From an uncultured Desulfobacterales bacterium (lineage in GTDB: Bacteria; Desulfobacterota; Desulfobacteria; Desulfobacterales; JAHEIW01), in the NCBI GenBank assembly GCA_947259495.1, contig CAMYLV010000021.1, forward strand, positions 35,743-99,742: 64,000 nt of DNA, read 5' to 3'. Numbering within the stretch: position 1 is the stretch's first letter; each line of letters begins with the position of its first letter. Below, piece after piece: positions 51,045 to 60,420 of the stretch. Position numbers and translations under genes: made by a program. The notes beneath the pieces were generated by a model. It was not told the origin of the DNA, did not search any database, and was given only the letters and a program-made list of their open reading frames with translations.

Positions 51045-51880
51045 GATTGCGGCAGCCAGGGTCCTTTGACCTGATAGCCATCGGCCAGAAGCAAACGGCT
51101 CAGACCCTTCAGATGCGGCGCCCCCAGGAACGCAACGACATCCCCCCGGACCAGCTCCGCCCGCATCCTTTCAAAAAATATTTCATCGCGATGATCGATA
51201 ATGGTGTGATGCCGGCTTGGAAACCGGATACCGGAGAGCCGCAAATCTTCCAGGTCACCTTTTAAATAAGACTTCACATAATTGTTCGCAAGCGTTTCCC
51301 AGTGCTCCACCTGTTTGAGAAAATACATGATTCTTTCATGGGAAATGTTTTTCAGCACGTTGATTTGCTCTTCAATGGCTTCAAGAAATAATATCTTTTT
51401 GCCCAGTTCTTGGGCAACGCCGAATCCTTCCATATCGACCGAATATTTCCAGCCGTTGAGTTGCAAGTAAGTGGACCACAGGGTAAAAAATGCCAGCCAG
51501 GGCTGCATGCCTTTTACCAGATCATAAACCGTATCTTTCAGGCTGTCCTTGCAATAGAGAAAAAATTGGGTTGAATTTCTGATCCGGCAAACCGGAATCA
51601 GCGCACCGGTGATGCTGGCGATAATTTCATCATCCAGCTCGTCAAAAAGGTGGTATGCGCTATCCGGGTCAATACCGGACTCCCTGACTCTGGCCATATT
51701 TTGATCATCCAAAGGGCCTTCAAACATCACCAGACGCGCATTTTCGATACAGCGGTAAAGTGATTTTCGAAAACTATACGGAAAAAAATGGGCGGTGCCG
51801 ACAATCTGTGATAGCTTGCCGTTTTTCTGCACCTGCCAGATCATTTTTAGCTTTTTTTGTTTTGATCCAATTGAAAACAT
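51026..51880 (-). CDS. TraB/GumN (PrgY-like) family protein
   Basis: The 284-residue protein has the family's N-terminal GTAHFFPYSFRKSLY, an internal YSVDMEGFGVAQELGK and the C-terminal FLGAPHLKGLSRLLL motif. Members are proposed metal-dependent proteases or pheromone shutdown-type proteins; activity here is unproven. The last five codons and the stop (RRFSQ) are encoded by the right end of hairpin element copy 7, so the native C-terminus may have been replaced. Confidence 0.85.
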   Translation of the reverse strand: MFSIGSKQKKLKMIWQVQKNGKLSQIVGTAHFFPYSFRKSLYRCIENARLVMFEGPLDDQNMARVRESGIDPDSAYHLFDELDDEIIASITGALIPVCRIRNSTQFFLYCKDSLKDTVYDLVKGMQPWLAFFTLWSTYLQLNGWKYSVDMEGFGVAQELGKKILFLEAIEEQINVLKNISHERIMYFLKQVEHWETLANNYVKSYLKGDLEDLRLSGIRFPSRHHTIIDHRDEIFFERMRAELVRGDVVAFLGAPHLKGLSRLLLADGYQVKGPWLPQSRRFSQ

Positions 51881-51898
51881 TCGAGCCTATAAACGAAC

Positions 51899-52777
51899 TC
51901 AGTGTATTTTTCCGAAAGCACGAAACGCATTTAAAATCGAGGGTTTCTTGGGTGCCAGTTCACACATTTCGTAGCGGCGGGTGGGCACCGCACCCCATTT
52001 TTCTTTAAACCGGCGGATACCGGCATTCACCCCCAGGCCAAGATGAATAAAGGGTTTCTGATATTCCTGGCTCAAATTGATCAATTCAAATAATAAAAGA
52101 TCCGAAGCCCCCACAGTATAGTATTTTTTAGAATGGCAGCCGATAATGTAATTGGAAAACCCTTTGGCCTCAAGGTCAACGACATAAAAGGCGGTCAGTT
52201 TATCGGCTTTATCCCTGGCATTTAACACAAATGCCTTATTCGCGCCGGCCACAAATTCCGGCATTTTAAACAACAACCGTTCTACGCGTTCGGTCAGACG
52301 GCTACGAACAGCAAATTCATGCATCAGCTCCTGATGGCCGTGCTGCATGCTGCCGGACAATTCCACCCGCAGATTCTGGCGCGCCTTTCTGAGGTTGCGT
52401 TTCACCGGGCTGCGGATAATCGGTTTTTGCGTTTCCAGTGTAAAGTAGGCATCGCTTTGGCTTTCGCGGCAGGCTGCAACCAGAGAAGACGGCATTTTCG
52501 GCGCGACCAGTGAAATATAATCAGGATGGAATTTTTCCCTGAGTTTAGAAAGAACCGCTTCAAAGTTGTCTAAGGTGAAATTGTCTTTCAGGGGATATCC
52601 GATCAGAATTATCCAGTTGTCTTTATGGCAAATAAAGTGATCATCAATTAGAAACGGCTCACCGCCGGATACATGGGTCATCAGACGAATGCAATGCTCC
52701 GGTATATACCCCCGTTCTAAAATATAGGCTTCTTCCTGAGCGGTAAGCATAGCCTGACTCATTTCAAAATTGGCCAC
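51899..52777 (-). CDS. GNAT/FemAB-like acyltransferase, uncharacterised
   Basis: The 292-residue protein has an acyltransferase-like C-terminal half with GASDLLLFELINLSQE and HLGLGVNAGIRRFKEKWG, a pattern found in FemAB/DUF2156-type GNAT-fold proteins. The N-terminal half contains SLVAPKMPSS and a basic RNLRKARQNL stretch. Substrate unknown. Start may be GTG 52777 or ATG 52762. It follows the class II aldolase on the same strand (95-base gap) and precedes the TraB gene by 18 bases. Confidence 0.7.
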   Translation of the reverse strand: MANFEMSQAMLTAQEEAYILERGYIPEHCIRLMTHVSGGEPFLIDDHFICHKDNWIILIGYPLKDNFTLDNFEAVLSKLREKFHPDYISLVAPKMPSSLVAACRESQSDAYFTLETQKPIIRSPVKRNLRKARQNLRVELSGSMQHGHQELMHEFAVRSRLTERVERLLFKMPEFVAGANKAFVLNARDKADKLTAFYVVDLEAKGFSNYIIGCHSKKYYTVGASDLLLFELINLSQEYQKPFIHLGLGVNAGIRRFKEKWGAVPTRRYEMCELAPKKPSILNAFRAFGKIH

Positions 52778-52872
52778 ACAGACAAATACGGAGATCTAAT
52801 GCCGATGGCATTCACGATAAATATATTTCTCTGCGTGCTCCATGGTTTAATAAATGCCTGATTAATCCTGTC

Positions 52873-53520
52873 TTATTTGCGCATTTTATTAATCTGATCG
52901 ATGGCGTCTTTGGGAAGGGTTGCTATTTTTCTGCCGGTGGTTAAGGCATAGTAATAAATCTGGGCTACTTTTTCCAGAAGCTCCGCATTTTTCCAGGCCT
53001 GATCAAGATCTCGTCCCAGGCTTAAGGCACCATGGTTTTGCAAAATGTAGCAGAAACAATCGTTGCCCAGCTTGCTGACAACATGTTGGGCCAGATCGGC
53101 GCTTCCGGAAATGGCATAAGGAATCAATTCCACAGCAGAACCAATCTCAAAGGTGATTTCATCAAATAGGGCCGGAATCGGTCTGTTGATAATCGACAGT
53201 ATGCTGGCAAACACCGGATGCGTGTGGATGACGGCATTGACATCGGGCCGGTTTTTATAAACACTTACGTGCATCGTGGTTTCAACAGAAGGTGTCAGAT
53301 GCCCTTCAATTGATTTCAATTTGTAATCAACCACACAAATGTCACCTGGTGACATCTCCTGGTAAGGGCGGCGCGTCGGCGTTATCGCAATCATATTTTC
53401 AGGGTTAAGTTTGACCGAAATGTTGCCTCCGCTACCCCTGACACACCCGAAAAATCCGCGTTCAGACAACCAGCGGGCACATTTTACAATGGCCTGTTTA
53501 TCTGTATCAAATTTACCCAT
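52873..53520 (-). CDS. Class II aldolase/adducin family protein
   Basis: The 215-residue protein resembles L-fuculose-phosphate aldolase: RGSGGNISVKL at the phosphate site, zinc histidines in AVIHTHPVFAS (His-X-His) and later in LQNHGALSLG. It should cleave or isomerise a sugar phosphate. The ATG at 53520 has GGAG six bases upstream; the longer in-frame start at 53595 is rejected. It is divergent from the lsrF-dehydrogenase pair, which suggests a shared sugar pathway. Confidence 0.87.
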   Translation of the reverse strand: MGKFDTDKQAIVKCARWLSERGFFGCVRGSGGNISVKLNPENMIAITPTRRPYQEMSPGDICVVDYKLKSIEGHLTPSVETTMHVSVYKNRPDVNAVIHTHPVFASILSIINRPIPALFDEITFEIGSAVELIPYAISGSADLAQHVVSKLGNDCFCYILQNHGALSLGRDLDQAWKNAELLEKVAQIYYYALTTGRKIATLPKDAIDQINKMRK

Positions 53521-53816
53521 TGCTCGCTCCGATAAATTCCTTAAAACGGAATCGCAACTTCGCCTAATTTTCATGCTAGATTCAATTAATACCACACGAA
53601 ACGATTTTAAATAAATGGTTTTTCTTGACCCAAAAGTCTAAGTTGCGATAATGCGTTTAAAATTGGGAAAAGGCGCACTCAAAGCCGCCAGGGTATCAAA
53701 ATTAAATAATTGATAATTCTTGACTATTTACGTACAAATAGGTCCTATTAAAAAATAAAAAACATTTATGATATTAAAAACTGCTTTTACGATCAGTTTG
53801 GAAAGGAGACCAGAGC

Positions 53817-54698
53817 ATGCCCGACATGGACGAATTAAAAGATGCAAAGCAATACTATAACGATATGCCCCAGAAAACAGAAGGGTTCTTTTTAAAAGGA
53901 TCCAACGCGCTGGATTGGGGGATGAAAAACAGGCTGGCCCGGATTTTCAACCCGGAATCCGGCCGCACAGTCATGCTGGCCATCGATCACGGATACTTTC
54001 AGGGGCCAACGACAGGCCTCGAGCGGATTGACGTCAATATTCTTCCGATTGTGCCCTACGCAGACACCCTGATGCTCACCCGGGGCATCCTCAGGAGCAT
54101 TGTCCCGCCTGCCACCACAAAACCGATCGTGCTGCGGGTGTCAGGCGGCACCAGCATTCTCAAGGAGCTCTCCAACGAGGAGATCGCCGTGGATATCGAG
54201 GAGTCGATCCGCCTGAATGTTTGTGCCATGGCCGTCCAGGTATTCATCGGCGGTGAATATGAAAGACAATCCATTATCAACATGACAAAGATGGTGGATA
54301 TTGGCACCCGTTATGGAATTCCAACGCTTGCGGTAACCGCCGTGGGCAAAGATATGGCCCGCGATGCCCGCTACTTTCGACTGGCCACCCGTATTTGCGC
54401 CGAACTGGGCGCCCATTACATCAAAACCTATTATGTCGAAAAAGACTTTGAAACGGTCTGTGCTTCGTGTCCGGTACCCATTGTTATGGCCGGCGGCAAA
54501 AAAATTCCTGAATTGGATGCGCTGACCATGGCATATAACGCCGTCCAACAAGGGGCCAGCGGCGTGGACATGGGTCGCAATATTTTTCAGTCCGATTCTC
54601 CAATAGCGATGCTGCAGGCGGTCGGAGCGATAGTTCACAATAACGAGATACCGGAAAAAGCCCTGGACCTTTACCAAACTCTAAAAAATCAGTCATGA
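53817..54698 (+). CDS. lsrF: LsrF-like DeoC/FbaB-family thiolase/aldolase
   Basis: The 293-residue protein matches E. coli LsrF almost throughout: [50 protein letters not shown], the lysine in [12 protein letters not shown] and [13 protein letters not shown]. LsrF degrades the phosphorylated autoinducer-2 product (a dione) by a thiolase reaction. No lsr transporter, kinase or LsrG is nearby, so the physiological substrate here may be another sugar-derived dione or ketose phosphate. ATG 53817 has AAAGGAG upstream. The dehydrogenase start overlaps the stop by four bases. Confidence 0.87.
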   Translation: MPDMDELKDAKQYYNDMPQKTEGFFLKGSNALDWGMKNRLARIFNPESGRTVMLAIDHGYFQGPTTGLERIDVNILPIVPYADTLMLTRGILRSIVPPATTKPIVLRVSGGTSILKELSNEEIAVDIEESIRLNVCAMAVQVFIGGEYERQSIINMTKMVDIGTRYGIPTLAVTAVGKDMARDARYFRLATRICAELGAHYIKTYYVEKDFETVCASCPVPIVMAGGKKIPELDALTMAYNAVQQGASGVDMGRNIFQSDSPIAMLQAVGAIVHNNEIPEKALDLYQTLKNQS

Positions 54699-55708
54699 AA
54701 GTTTCCGTCTGGTACAACAACGAAGAAATTCGAATCGAAGAGGTGCCCAGGCCAAAACCAGGTGACAAAGAGATGCTGGTAAAAGTTATCTCATGCGGCA
54801 TCTGCGGCAGCGATATTGTTGAATGGTATCGGCTGCCACGCGCTCCCCTCGTGCCGGGGCACGAAATGGGCGCTGAGGTTGTAGAAGTAGGGAAATCGGT
54901 TCTGGCGTATAAGGTTGGAGATCGAGTTTTTATCGCGCCCAAAGTGCCGTGCATGAAGTGTTATTACTGTAAAAGCGGCCACTATCCGGTGTGCTCAAAT
55001 GTCAGAGAAAGGCTGCCCGGTGGTTTTGCAGAGTATGTTCTCGTTCCCGAAGCCCTGGTAGAAAACGGAACGTATCGCTTACCGGATAATATGACGTATG
55101 ATCAAAGTACCTTTATTGAGCCGTTGGCCTGTGTGGTCAGAGCCCAGCGACTTGCCGGCGTGCGCAGAAATCAGACAGTCATGGTGATGGGCAGCGGGAT
55201 GTCCGGATTGCTGCATGTCAAGCTTGCCAAAGCTAAACATTGTCGGGTCATTGCAACGGATATCAATCGCAAAAAGCTGGAAATTGCAGGCAAAATGGGG
55301 GCGGATATCACCCTGGATGCCGCTGAAAATATTCCCGAGCAATTGGCCGCTGAAAGCAAAAGAATGGCTGATGTGGTATTCCTGTGCACCTCCGCAATGA
55401 CTGCCGTCGACCAGGCATGGAAATGTGTGGATAAAGGCGGTGCCATTGTCTTTTTTGCGGTACCGCACCCTGACAAAAAAGTCACCATACCGATCAACAA
55501 CTTTTGGACACGGGAAACGCGTATCGTCACCTCCTATTACTGCGCCCCCCCCGATATTGATGCTGCCATAAACCTGATTGAAACCCAAACAATAGAAGTT
55601 GACGATTTGATTACCGGCAGGCTTCCTTTGCAGAATATCGCAGAAGGTTTCCGGATGGTAATAGAGGGCCATGAGTCCCTGAAAGTCATTATTAAGCCCC
55701 AGCTCTAA
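54695..55708 (+). CDS. Zinc-dependent medium-chain alcohol/polyol dehydrogenase
   Basis: The 337-residue MDR protein has the catalytic zinc site [13 protein letters not shown] and GHEMGAEV, a structural zinc lobe ([15 protein letters not shown]) and the NAD-binding [11 protein letters not shown]. It matches sorbitol, threonine or galactitol-phosphate dehydrogenases. Its ATG overlaps the lsrF stop (ATGA), so the two are translationally coupled and probably act on linked sugar intermediates. Confidence 0.92.
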   Translation: MKVSVWYNNEEIRIEEVPRPKPGDKEMLVKVISCGICGSDIVEWYRLPRAPLVPGHEMGAEVVEVGKSVLAYKVGDRVFIAPKVPCMKCYYCKSGHYPVCSNVRERLPGGFAEYVLVPEALVENGTYRLPDNMTYDQSTFIEPLACVVRAQRLAGVRRNQTVMVMGSGMSGLLHVKLAKAKHCRVIATDINRKKLEIAGKMGADITLDAAENIPEQLAAESKRMADVVFLCTSAMTAVDQAWKCVDKGGAIVFFAVPHPDKKVTIPINNFWTRETRIVTSYYCAPPDIDAAINLIETQTIEVDDLITGRLPLQNIAEGFRMVIEGHESLKVIIKPQL

Positions 55709-55802
55709 TCTTGGCTTTTGGAATGCGGATTACAGATTTGAAGGCGTTCCTGGATGAATGTCGCCACCTTGAAATGGATGTTTTCATGTCCCCAAGGGCG
55801 AC

Positions 55803-55856
55803 AGGGCCCTGACCTTTATGCGGGATGATGATGGTCATCTGTTTGAGGTCAAATAA
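55803..55856 (+). pseudogene. Possible C-terminal remnant of a VOC-family protein
   Basis: A plus-strand frame ends RALTFMRDDDGHLFEVK-stop. The F.RDPDGHLFEV pattern is the usual C-terminus of glyoxalase/VOC proteins. The rest of the domain is not present upstream. Its stop overlaps the next start (TAATG), as in an operon that has decayed. Confidence 0.35.
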
Positions 55857-55984
55857 TGAATCGACATTTAAACCGCAGATATTTCATTAAATTAAGCCTG
55901 GCAACACTCGGCGGATTTAGTCTGGGCCCGTTCATAAAGGGGTGCACTCAAAATCAAACGATCATTGAAGCCCACAACATATGA
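55856..55984 (+). pseudogene. Truncated Tat lipoprotein leader
   Basis: ATG 55856 (GAGGT upstream) opens a 42-codon frame: a twin-arginine leader NRRYFIKLSLATLGG, a lipobox-like KGC, then TQNQTIIEAHN and a stop. The mature domain is missing. It looks like the stump of a Tat-exported lipoprotein. The next 390 bases (to 56373) hold no recognisable gene; an open frame at 55965-56249 resembles nothing I know. Confidence 0.55.
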
Positions 55985-56373
55985 TACCAAACCCTTTGCA
56001 ATCTGGGAATTGGGAGACCGCCACCGGGGTTCGGATTGGTTTTATCGATATTCCAGTAAATGGTTTGAGCGCGCCTACGGGGCCATCGAAACGCTTTCGA
56101 TGTGTAAGCTAGTTGTTTTTTATGATTACAGTTGGTTAAACCTGGGTCTGGAAAATCAATTATTCCAGAAAAGGAATATCGAAATGATTCAGAAAATCGG
56201 TAAAAAAAAGTATTATTTAACAGGGGGCAAGAACGCACCCAAAGAGTGAAAAGCTGTGACACGCATATGAAAAACGCTGATCTTCTGAGCTCTTTTTTCA
56301 TGTAAGAAAAGTGCCAGATGATATTTAGCAGGCAAATTTCAGGTGAGATTGGACCGCCTCTGCGACGTTTCAA

Positions 56374-57516
56374 TTACAGGTAGTGCAAAAGGCTTTGGGG
56401 GTGGGCTTGCTTAAGATGGCCATACCAGCGGCAAAGCGGATAAAGCACCAATAAAGCGGCCACAGTGGCCAAATAAGTCTCTGTGAGACCACCGGTCTGA
56501 TGCATATTGAGAAGCCAGGAAGCTGCCGCTAAAAGATGCACATGAATAATATAGAAGAAAAGCGGCGTGCGGCCGAAAACCTGCAGCGGATGGGCCGGAG
56601 ATGGTTTTCGATTCCGATACCAGGCAAACAAAAAAGCTAAAATCAGAAACATGAAACCCAGTTCAAGCGCCGCAAAAGAAAGACTGGGCGGGTATTTGCT
56701 CACATGCAGCCATTGGGGAATGGAATTGTCGTAGCGGTACAACCACATGTTGCCATAATGGTTAAAGCCGCGAACGATCAAAAATACGATTAAAGAAATG
56801 ACGCCGGCCATTGCAAAGAAGCGAACCGCATAAAACGGTTCTTGGCTCAGCATAACCTTTCCACAGACCCAGCCTATGAGCATGTATGCCAGCCAGGGAA
56901 GCAGCGGGTATAAAACAAATACCCCCATTACTTTTTGAAGACCGGTAATCAGTAATACACCGAAGGGACCTTGCTGCTGTCCATCGCCTGACCCGACGGC
57001 CAGCTGTGCAAGTCCTTCACCAAAGAAAAAAAGCCCGAAACAGATTAAACACAGTACGACCGGACCGAGTCTGCGAAGCGGAACCATTAAACAAAAACTG
57101 GCACCGATGGCATAAAGTACCTGGAAGGTCATATTGCCGCCGAAACCAATGCTCATCCAGAAAGGATCCAGCAGCACTATAAAAATGCCGCGAATAAAAA
57201 TATCTCTGTCAATGCCGCGCTCCGGTTCGCCCCGGGCCTGCCGTCTGGCCACGCTCAATGCCAGCACGAAGCCGGCCAGAAACAAAAAAGTGGGCGCACA
57301 CAGGTGCGTGACCCAGCGGGTGAGGAACTGTGCGGCCGGAATCTCAGCGCCTGCTGGATACCACATGTACGAGTCCCTCGCATATCGAGCCGCATTGAAC
57401 GCATAGGAAGCATGGTCCATCGCCATGAGCACCATGACAATGCCGCGCATGGTATCGATCGCCGACAGGCGGGTAAAGTTCTGAGCCGAAGACGTTTTTT
57501 TATTGGCAAATAGCAC
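56374..57516 (-). CDS. DUF1624/HGSNAT-like membrane acetyltransferase
   Basis: The protein has about ten transmembrane helices and the DUF1624 signature RLSAIDTMRGIVMVLMAMDH plus THLCAPTFLFLAG, as in heparan-alpha-glucosaminide N-acetyltransferase relatives. It probably transfers acetyl groups to a sugar across the membrane. The open frame reaches 57639 without an ATG; GTG 57516 with a weak GGGA upstream is my choice, but the start is uncertain. The 3' neighbour region is decayed. Confidence 0.82.
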   Translation of the reverse strand: MLFANKKTSSAQNFTRLSAIDTMRGIVMVLMAMDHASYAFNAARYARDSYMWYPAGAEIPAAQFLTRWVTHLCAPTFLFLAGFVLALSVARRQARGEPERGIDRDIFIRGIFIVLLDPFWMSIGFGGNMTFQVLYAIGASFCLMVPLRRLGPVVLCLICFGLFFFGEGLAQLAVGSGDGQQQGPFGVLLITGLQKVMGVFVLYPLLPWLAYMLIGWVCGKVMLSQEPFYAVRFFAMAGVISLIVFLIVRGFNHYGNMWLYRYDNSIPQWLHVSKYPPSLSFAALELGFMFLILAFLFAWYRNRKPSPAHPLQVFGRTPLFFYIIHVHLLAAASWLLNMHQTGGLTETYLATVAALLVLYPLCRWYGHLKQAHPQSLLHYL

Positions 57517-57727
57517 TTTTTTCCCGGGGCCGGTTACGCTGGTTTCGTAATTTAGACCCTTATAAACAATTAAAATATTTATTTTTATGCTTGAGCGGCC
57601 AACGGGCGAACCGGCCAGCTGGACGAGGCGCGCAACCAATTCTCAATTAATTATAATAATAGGGTCGCTTCACCGTCTGTAAAGGACAGGGGATTGCGGC
57701 GGTGGTATTTAAAGCCGGCATTCTATT

Positions 57728-57743
57728 TGGCATGATTATGGCA
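57728..57743 (+). promoter_or_regulatory. Candidate sigma-54 promoter
   Basis: TGGCATGATTATGGCA has GG and GC exactly ten bases apart, as in the -24/-12 consensus, with one mismatch in each half. It lies about 300 bases before flgM in a 525-base AT-rich gap (57517-58041) with no other gene. A flagellar-type regulatory link is possible but unproven. Confidence 0.35.
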
Positions 57744-58041
57744 TGTAAATAGACTGCCTTAAAAAGCGTCATTTGGGTCAAATTTGGCATTTTGCAAAGC
57801 AGATCGCCATTTTCATCATTATTTATTGTTTTATTAATATGTTGTAAATTTTCTCGAATAGCAAGAAATTGTGGAAATTTGCAAAAAAAGACTAAAGTAT
57901 GTAAAGTTTTTACCGATAATATAATTAAATCGTAATTAATTTGACACGCAGACGCCAGTGAATTAAAATTACAGTAAATAATGACGATTGCGCGGTCAGT
58001 AAGATTGTCAAACGATATAATTTAGAGGAGATTGCGGCAAA

Positions 58042-58347
58042 ATGGAAATTACCCCTAAAGACTCTGTTAATATTGAAGCTTATGTGAATCAGGTTCAGGA
58101 TAAGGAGAAGGCGGAGGCCGCGTCTGAGCAACCGGAAACGCAGCAAACCAAAACAGATACGGTCGCGCTTTCGAACGCGGCTAAAAATATCCAGGAGGCC
58201 CAAAAACAATTGGAAGCGATAGCGGATGTCCGCGAGGACAAGGTTGCCCAGCTTAAGGAACAAATCGAAAATGGGGCCTATGAGATTGATGAAGAAAAAA
58301 TAGCCGATAAAATGCTGAAAGATGCGCTGTTAAACGATTTGGCTTAG
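58042..58347 (+). CDS. flgM: Anti-sigma-28 factor FlgM
   Basis: The 101-residue protein fits FlgM. It has an N-terminal acidic linker, then DTVALSNAAKNIQEAQK and the C-terminal VAQLKEQIENGAYEIDEEKI followed by DKMLKDALL, the sigma-28-binding helices. It should hold FliA inactive until hook completion. ATG 58042 has AGAGGAGA upstream. No other flagellar gene is in the window. A strong terminator follows directly. Confidence 0.88.
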   Translation: MEITPKDSVNIEAYVNQVQDKEKAEAASEQPETQQTKTDTVALSNAAKNIQEAQKQLEAIADVREDKVAQLKEQIENGAYEIDEEKIADKMLKDALLNDLA

Positions 58348-58390
58348 CCGTTTAAAGCGTGCCCGAACGGCAAATTCTGAATGGATAAAC

Positions 58391-58430
58391 AAAGGCGATT
58401 GCGGAAAGATCCTGCATCGCCTTTTCTTTT
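58391..58430 (+). terminator. Intrinsic terminator of flgM
   Basis: AAAGGCGAT (58391-58399) pairs with ATCGCCTTT (58416-58424) and runs into TCTTTT. The last T is also the first base of hairpin element copy 8. Confidence 0.85.
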
Positions 58431-58532
58431 ATAGTGGTTGTCAAAAAAACGTTCCGATTGCGGGACGTTTTTTTGCTACAACACTTATGCCGCCATCATT
58501 TTTTTCGGAACATTATTATGACAAGCGGATAC
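58430..58532 (+). repeat. Hairpin element, short form (copy 8)
   Basis: The 103-base copy is nearly identical to the one at 11134 (same loop GATTGC and arms AAAAAAACGTTCC / GGGACGTTTTTTT, with small differences near 58500). It lies between the convergent flgM and sppA stops, and its right end encodes the last residues and stop of sppA. Confidence 0.92.
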
Positions 58533-60363
58533 AATTCAGACAATATGCATATAGCCCAACCGGATCATCGGCCCGCAAAACTTGATCGATTTCGCTATCG
58601 ACAAGCCTATCGTATAATTTTTTTACCGGATGACCGTTCGACTGCGAGACGTTAAATATTCCCATAATTAATCGATTGAGCCTTTTTATCAGATGCTCCC
58701 TTGTTGTTAAGGGTTGGGTGATGTAAGCAATTTTATAATCCTTTAGATCCAGACTGTCGGCTACCGCACGGATAGTATCCTGCAGATTGCCGATTTCATC
58801 GATCAGCCCCAGATCTTTCGCCGTGGTACCGGCCCAGACACGACCCTGGGCAATTTTTTCGACCGCCTCCGGTTCCATATTGCGGCCTTCAGCCACCCGC
58901 TGGACGAAACGCCGATAGCCCTGTTCGATCATTTGATTCATCGATTGGGCAACCAGGTCATTTAGCGGCCGGCTGGGATCAAACGCATCTGCAAGTTTGG
59001 TGGTACCCACACCGTCACTGGTAATGCCCAGGGTTTTCAGGCTTTTTTCAAAAGTGGGAAAAGCGCCGAATATACCAATCGAGCCGGTAATCGTCGTCGA
59101 ACTGGCCCAAATTTGATCTGCCTGGGCAGCAATCCAATATCCGCCCGAAGCGGCCACCGATCCCATGGATACGAAAACAGGCTTGCCGGCCTGGCGGGTC
59201 AGCTCGATTTCTCTGCTAATGACCTCAGATGCGGTGGCACTGCCACCACCGCTATCAACCCGCAGCACAACCGCCTTTACCTTGTTATCTTCGCGCGCAC
59301 GGATGAACAGCTCCGCGACGGTATCACCGCCGATTCTGCCGGTCGGTTGTTCGCCGTCCAAGATGATACCGCTGGCAACGATGATACCGACTTTGTCTTT
59401 TGTCAGGTTGTTATTCATCAAATCGGGCCGGATTTGGCTTAAATACTCGTCAAAAGTAATCTGTTTAAAGGAAAGACCGTCTTTATTCTGACCGACGATT
59501 TCGATCAGTTCCTGGCGCACTTGATCGCGGGTTATCAGTTCATCCACCAGGCCAAGGTCTAATGCCGCTGCGGCAGCGTCGCCATCGGCATTTGCCAGGT
59601 AGACCGGGAAATTATTGACATAGTCGTCTAAGCGTTGCGCATCCAGTCCCCGTTGTTGGGAAACGACGCGTTTGTAATCGTCCCACAGGATATCGAGCCA
59701 GGCCAGGTTGGCTTCTTTGGCATAATCAGACATGCTATCGCGCAAGAAAGGCTCCAGAGCTGATTTATAGGTGCCAACACGGAATACATGAAATTGAATT
59801 TTGAGTTTTTCCAGCGCCGTTTTGTAGTACTTTCGATAGAGGCCAAAGCCTTGCAGCACGACTGAGCCCATTGGGCTCAGATAAAGTCTGTCTGCATGGG
59901 CCGCCAGAAGGTATTGTTGTTGATTAAAGAAATCACCAAAAGCATAAATTTGCTTGCCGCCGCTTTTAAATCGCACGAGAGCAGCCCCGATATCCTGTAG
60001 CTTGCTGATGCCGACTCGCGCCATTTTCCGAAGGTCCAGAACCATCACCTGTATGCGGTCATCTTTTTGGGCAAAATCGATCACATTGATGATGTCCTTC
60101 AAAAGCGTTTCCTTTTTGGCGGCATCGCCGAATATGTCGCTGGACAGCATCGTTTCAGTTTCCTGTTCGACGATATTGCCTTCGGGACTTAAAATCAGAG
60201 CGGCACCATCGGGCACTTCTTCTCCACTATCGAAAAATATAATTGCAATGAAAAAGATTACCAGCAAAAGAAATAGCACATTACCGACAAAGCGGCGTAA
60301 GACCGAAACACTGTTCCAAAAAAAGCTTAGAAAACGGCGAACTTTACCTTTAGGGTTGTTCAT
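58516..60363 (-). CDS. sppA: Signal peptide peptidase SppA, long (67K) type
   Basis: The 615-residue protein has an N-terminal transmembrane anchor (about 22-44) and two S49 domains. The catalytic lysine is in VGTYKSALEPFLRDSMS and the serine in MGSVAASGGYW, with RVDSGGGSATASE between them. It should degrade cleaved signal peptides in the inner membrane. The C-terminus (NCIRLS-stop) is encoded by the right end of hairpin element copy 8, so the native tail may have been altered. Confidence 0.92.
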   Translation of the reverse strand: MNNPKGKVRRFLSFFWNSVSVLRRFVGNVLFLLLVIFFIAIIFFDSGEEVPDGAALILSPEGNIVEQETETMLSSDIFGDAAKKETLLKDIINVIDFAQKDDRIQVMVLDLRKMARVGISKLQDIGAALVRFKSGGKQIYAFGDFFNQQQYLLAAHADRLYLSPMGSVVLQGFGLYRKYYKTALEKLKIQFHVFRVGTYKSALEPFLRDSMSDYAKEANLAWLDILWDDYKRVVSQQRGLDAQRLDDYVNNFPVYLANADGDAAAAALDLGLVDELITRDQVRQELIEIVGQNKDGLSFKQITFDEYLSQIRPDLMNNNLTKDKVGIIVASGIILDGEQPTGRIGGDTVAELFIRAREDNKVKAVVLRVDSGGGSATASEVISREIELTRQAGKPVFVSMGSVAASGGYWIAAQADQIWASSTTITGSIGIFGAFPTFEKSLKTLGITSDGVGTTKLADAFDPSRPLNDLVAQSMNQMIEQGYRRFVQRVAEGRNMEPEAVEKIAQGRVWAGTTAKDLGLIDEIGNLQDTIRAVADSLDLKDYKIAYITQPLTTREHLIKRLNRLIMGIFNVSQSNGHPVKKLYDRLVDSEIDQVLRADDPVGLYAYCLNCIRLS

Positions 60364-60420
60364 ACGTCTGAAACCTCACCTGAACTAAGTTTAAAGATAA
60401 TTTAACAGAAAAGCTATTCA

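Noticed and set aside
54141..54677. A 178-codon minus-strand frame opposite lsrF
   Set aside because: Antisense shadow of a strongly conserved gene.
55965..56249. A 94-codon plus-strand frame after the Tat leader
   Set aside because: Not recognised, no ribosome site, lies in a decayed region; not supported as a gene.
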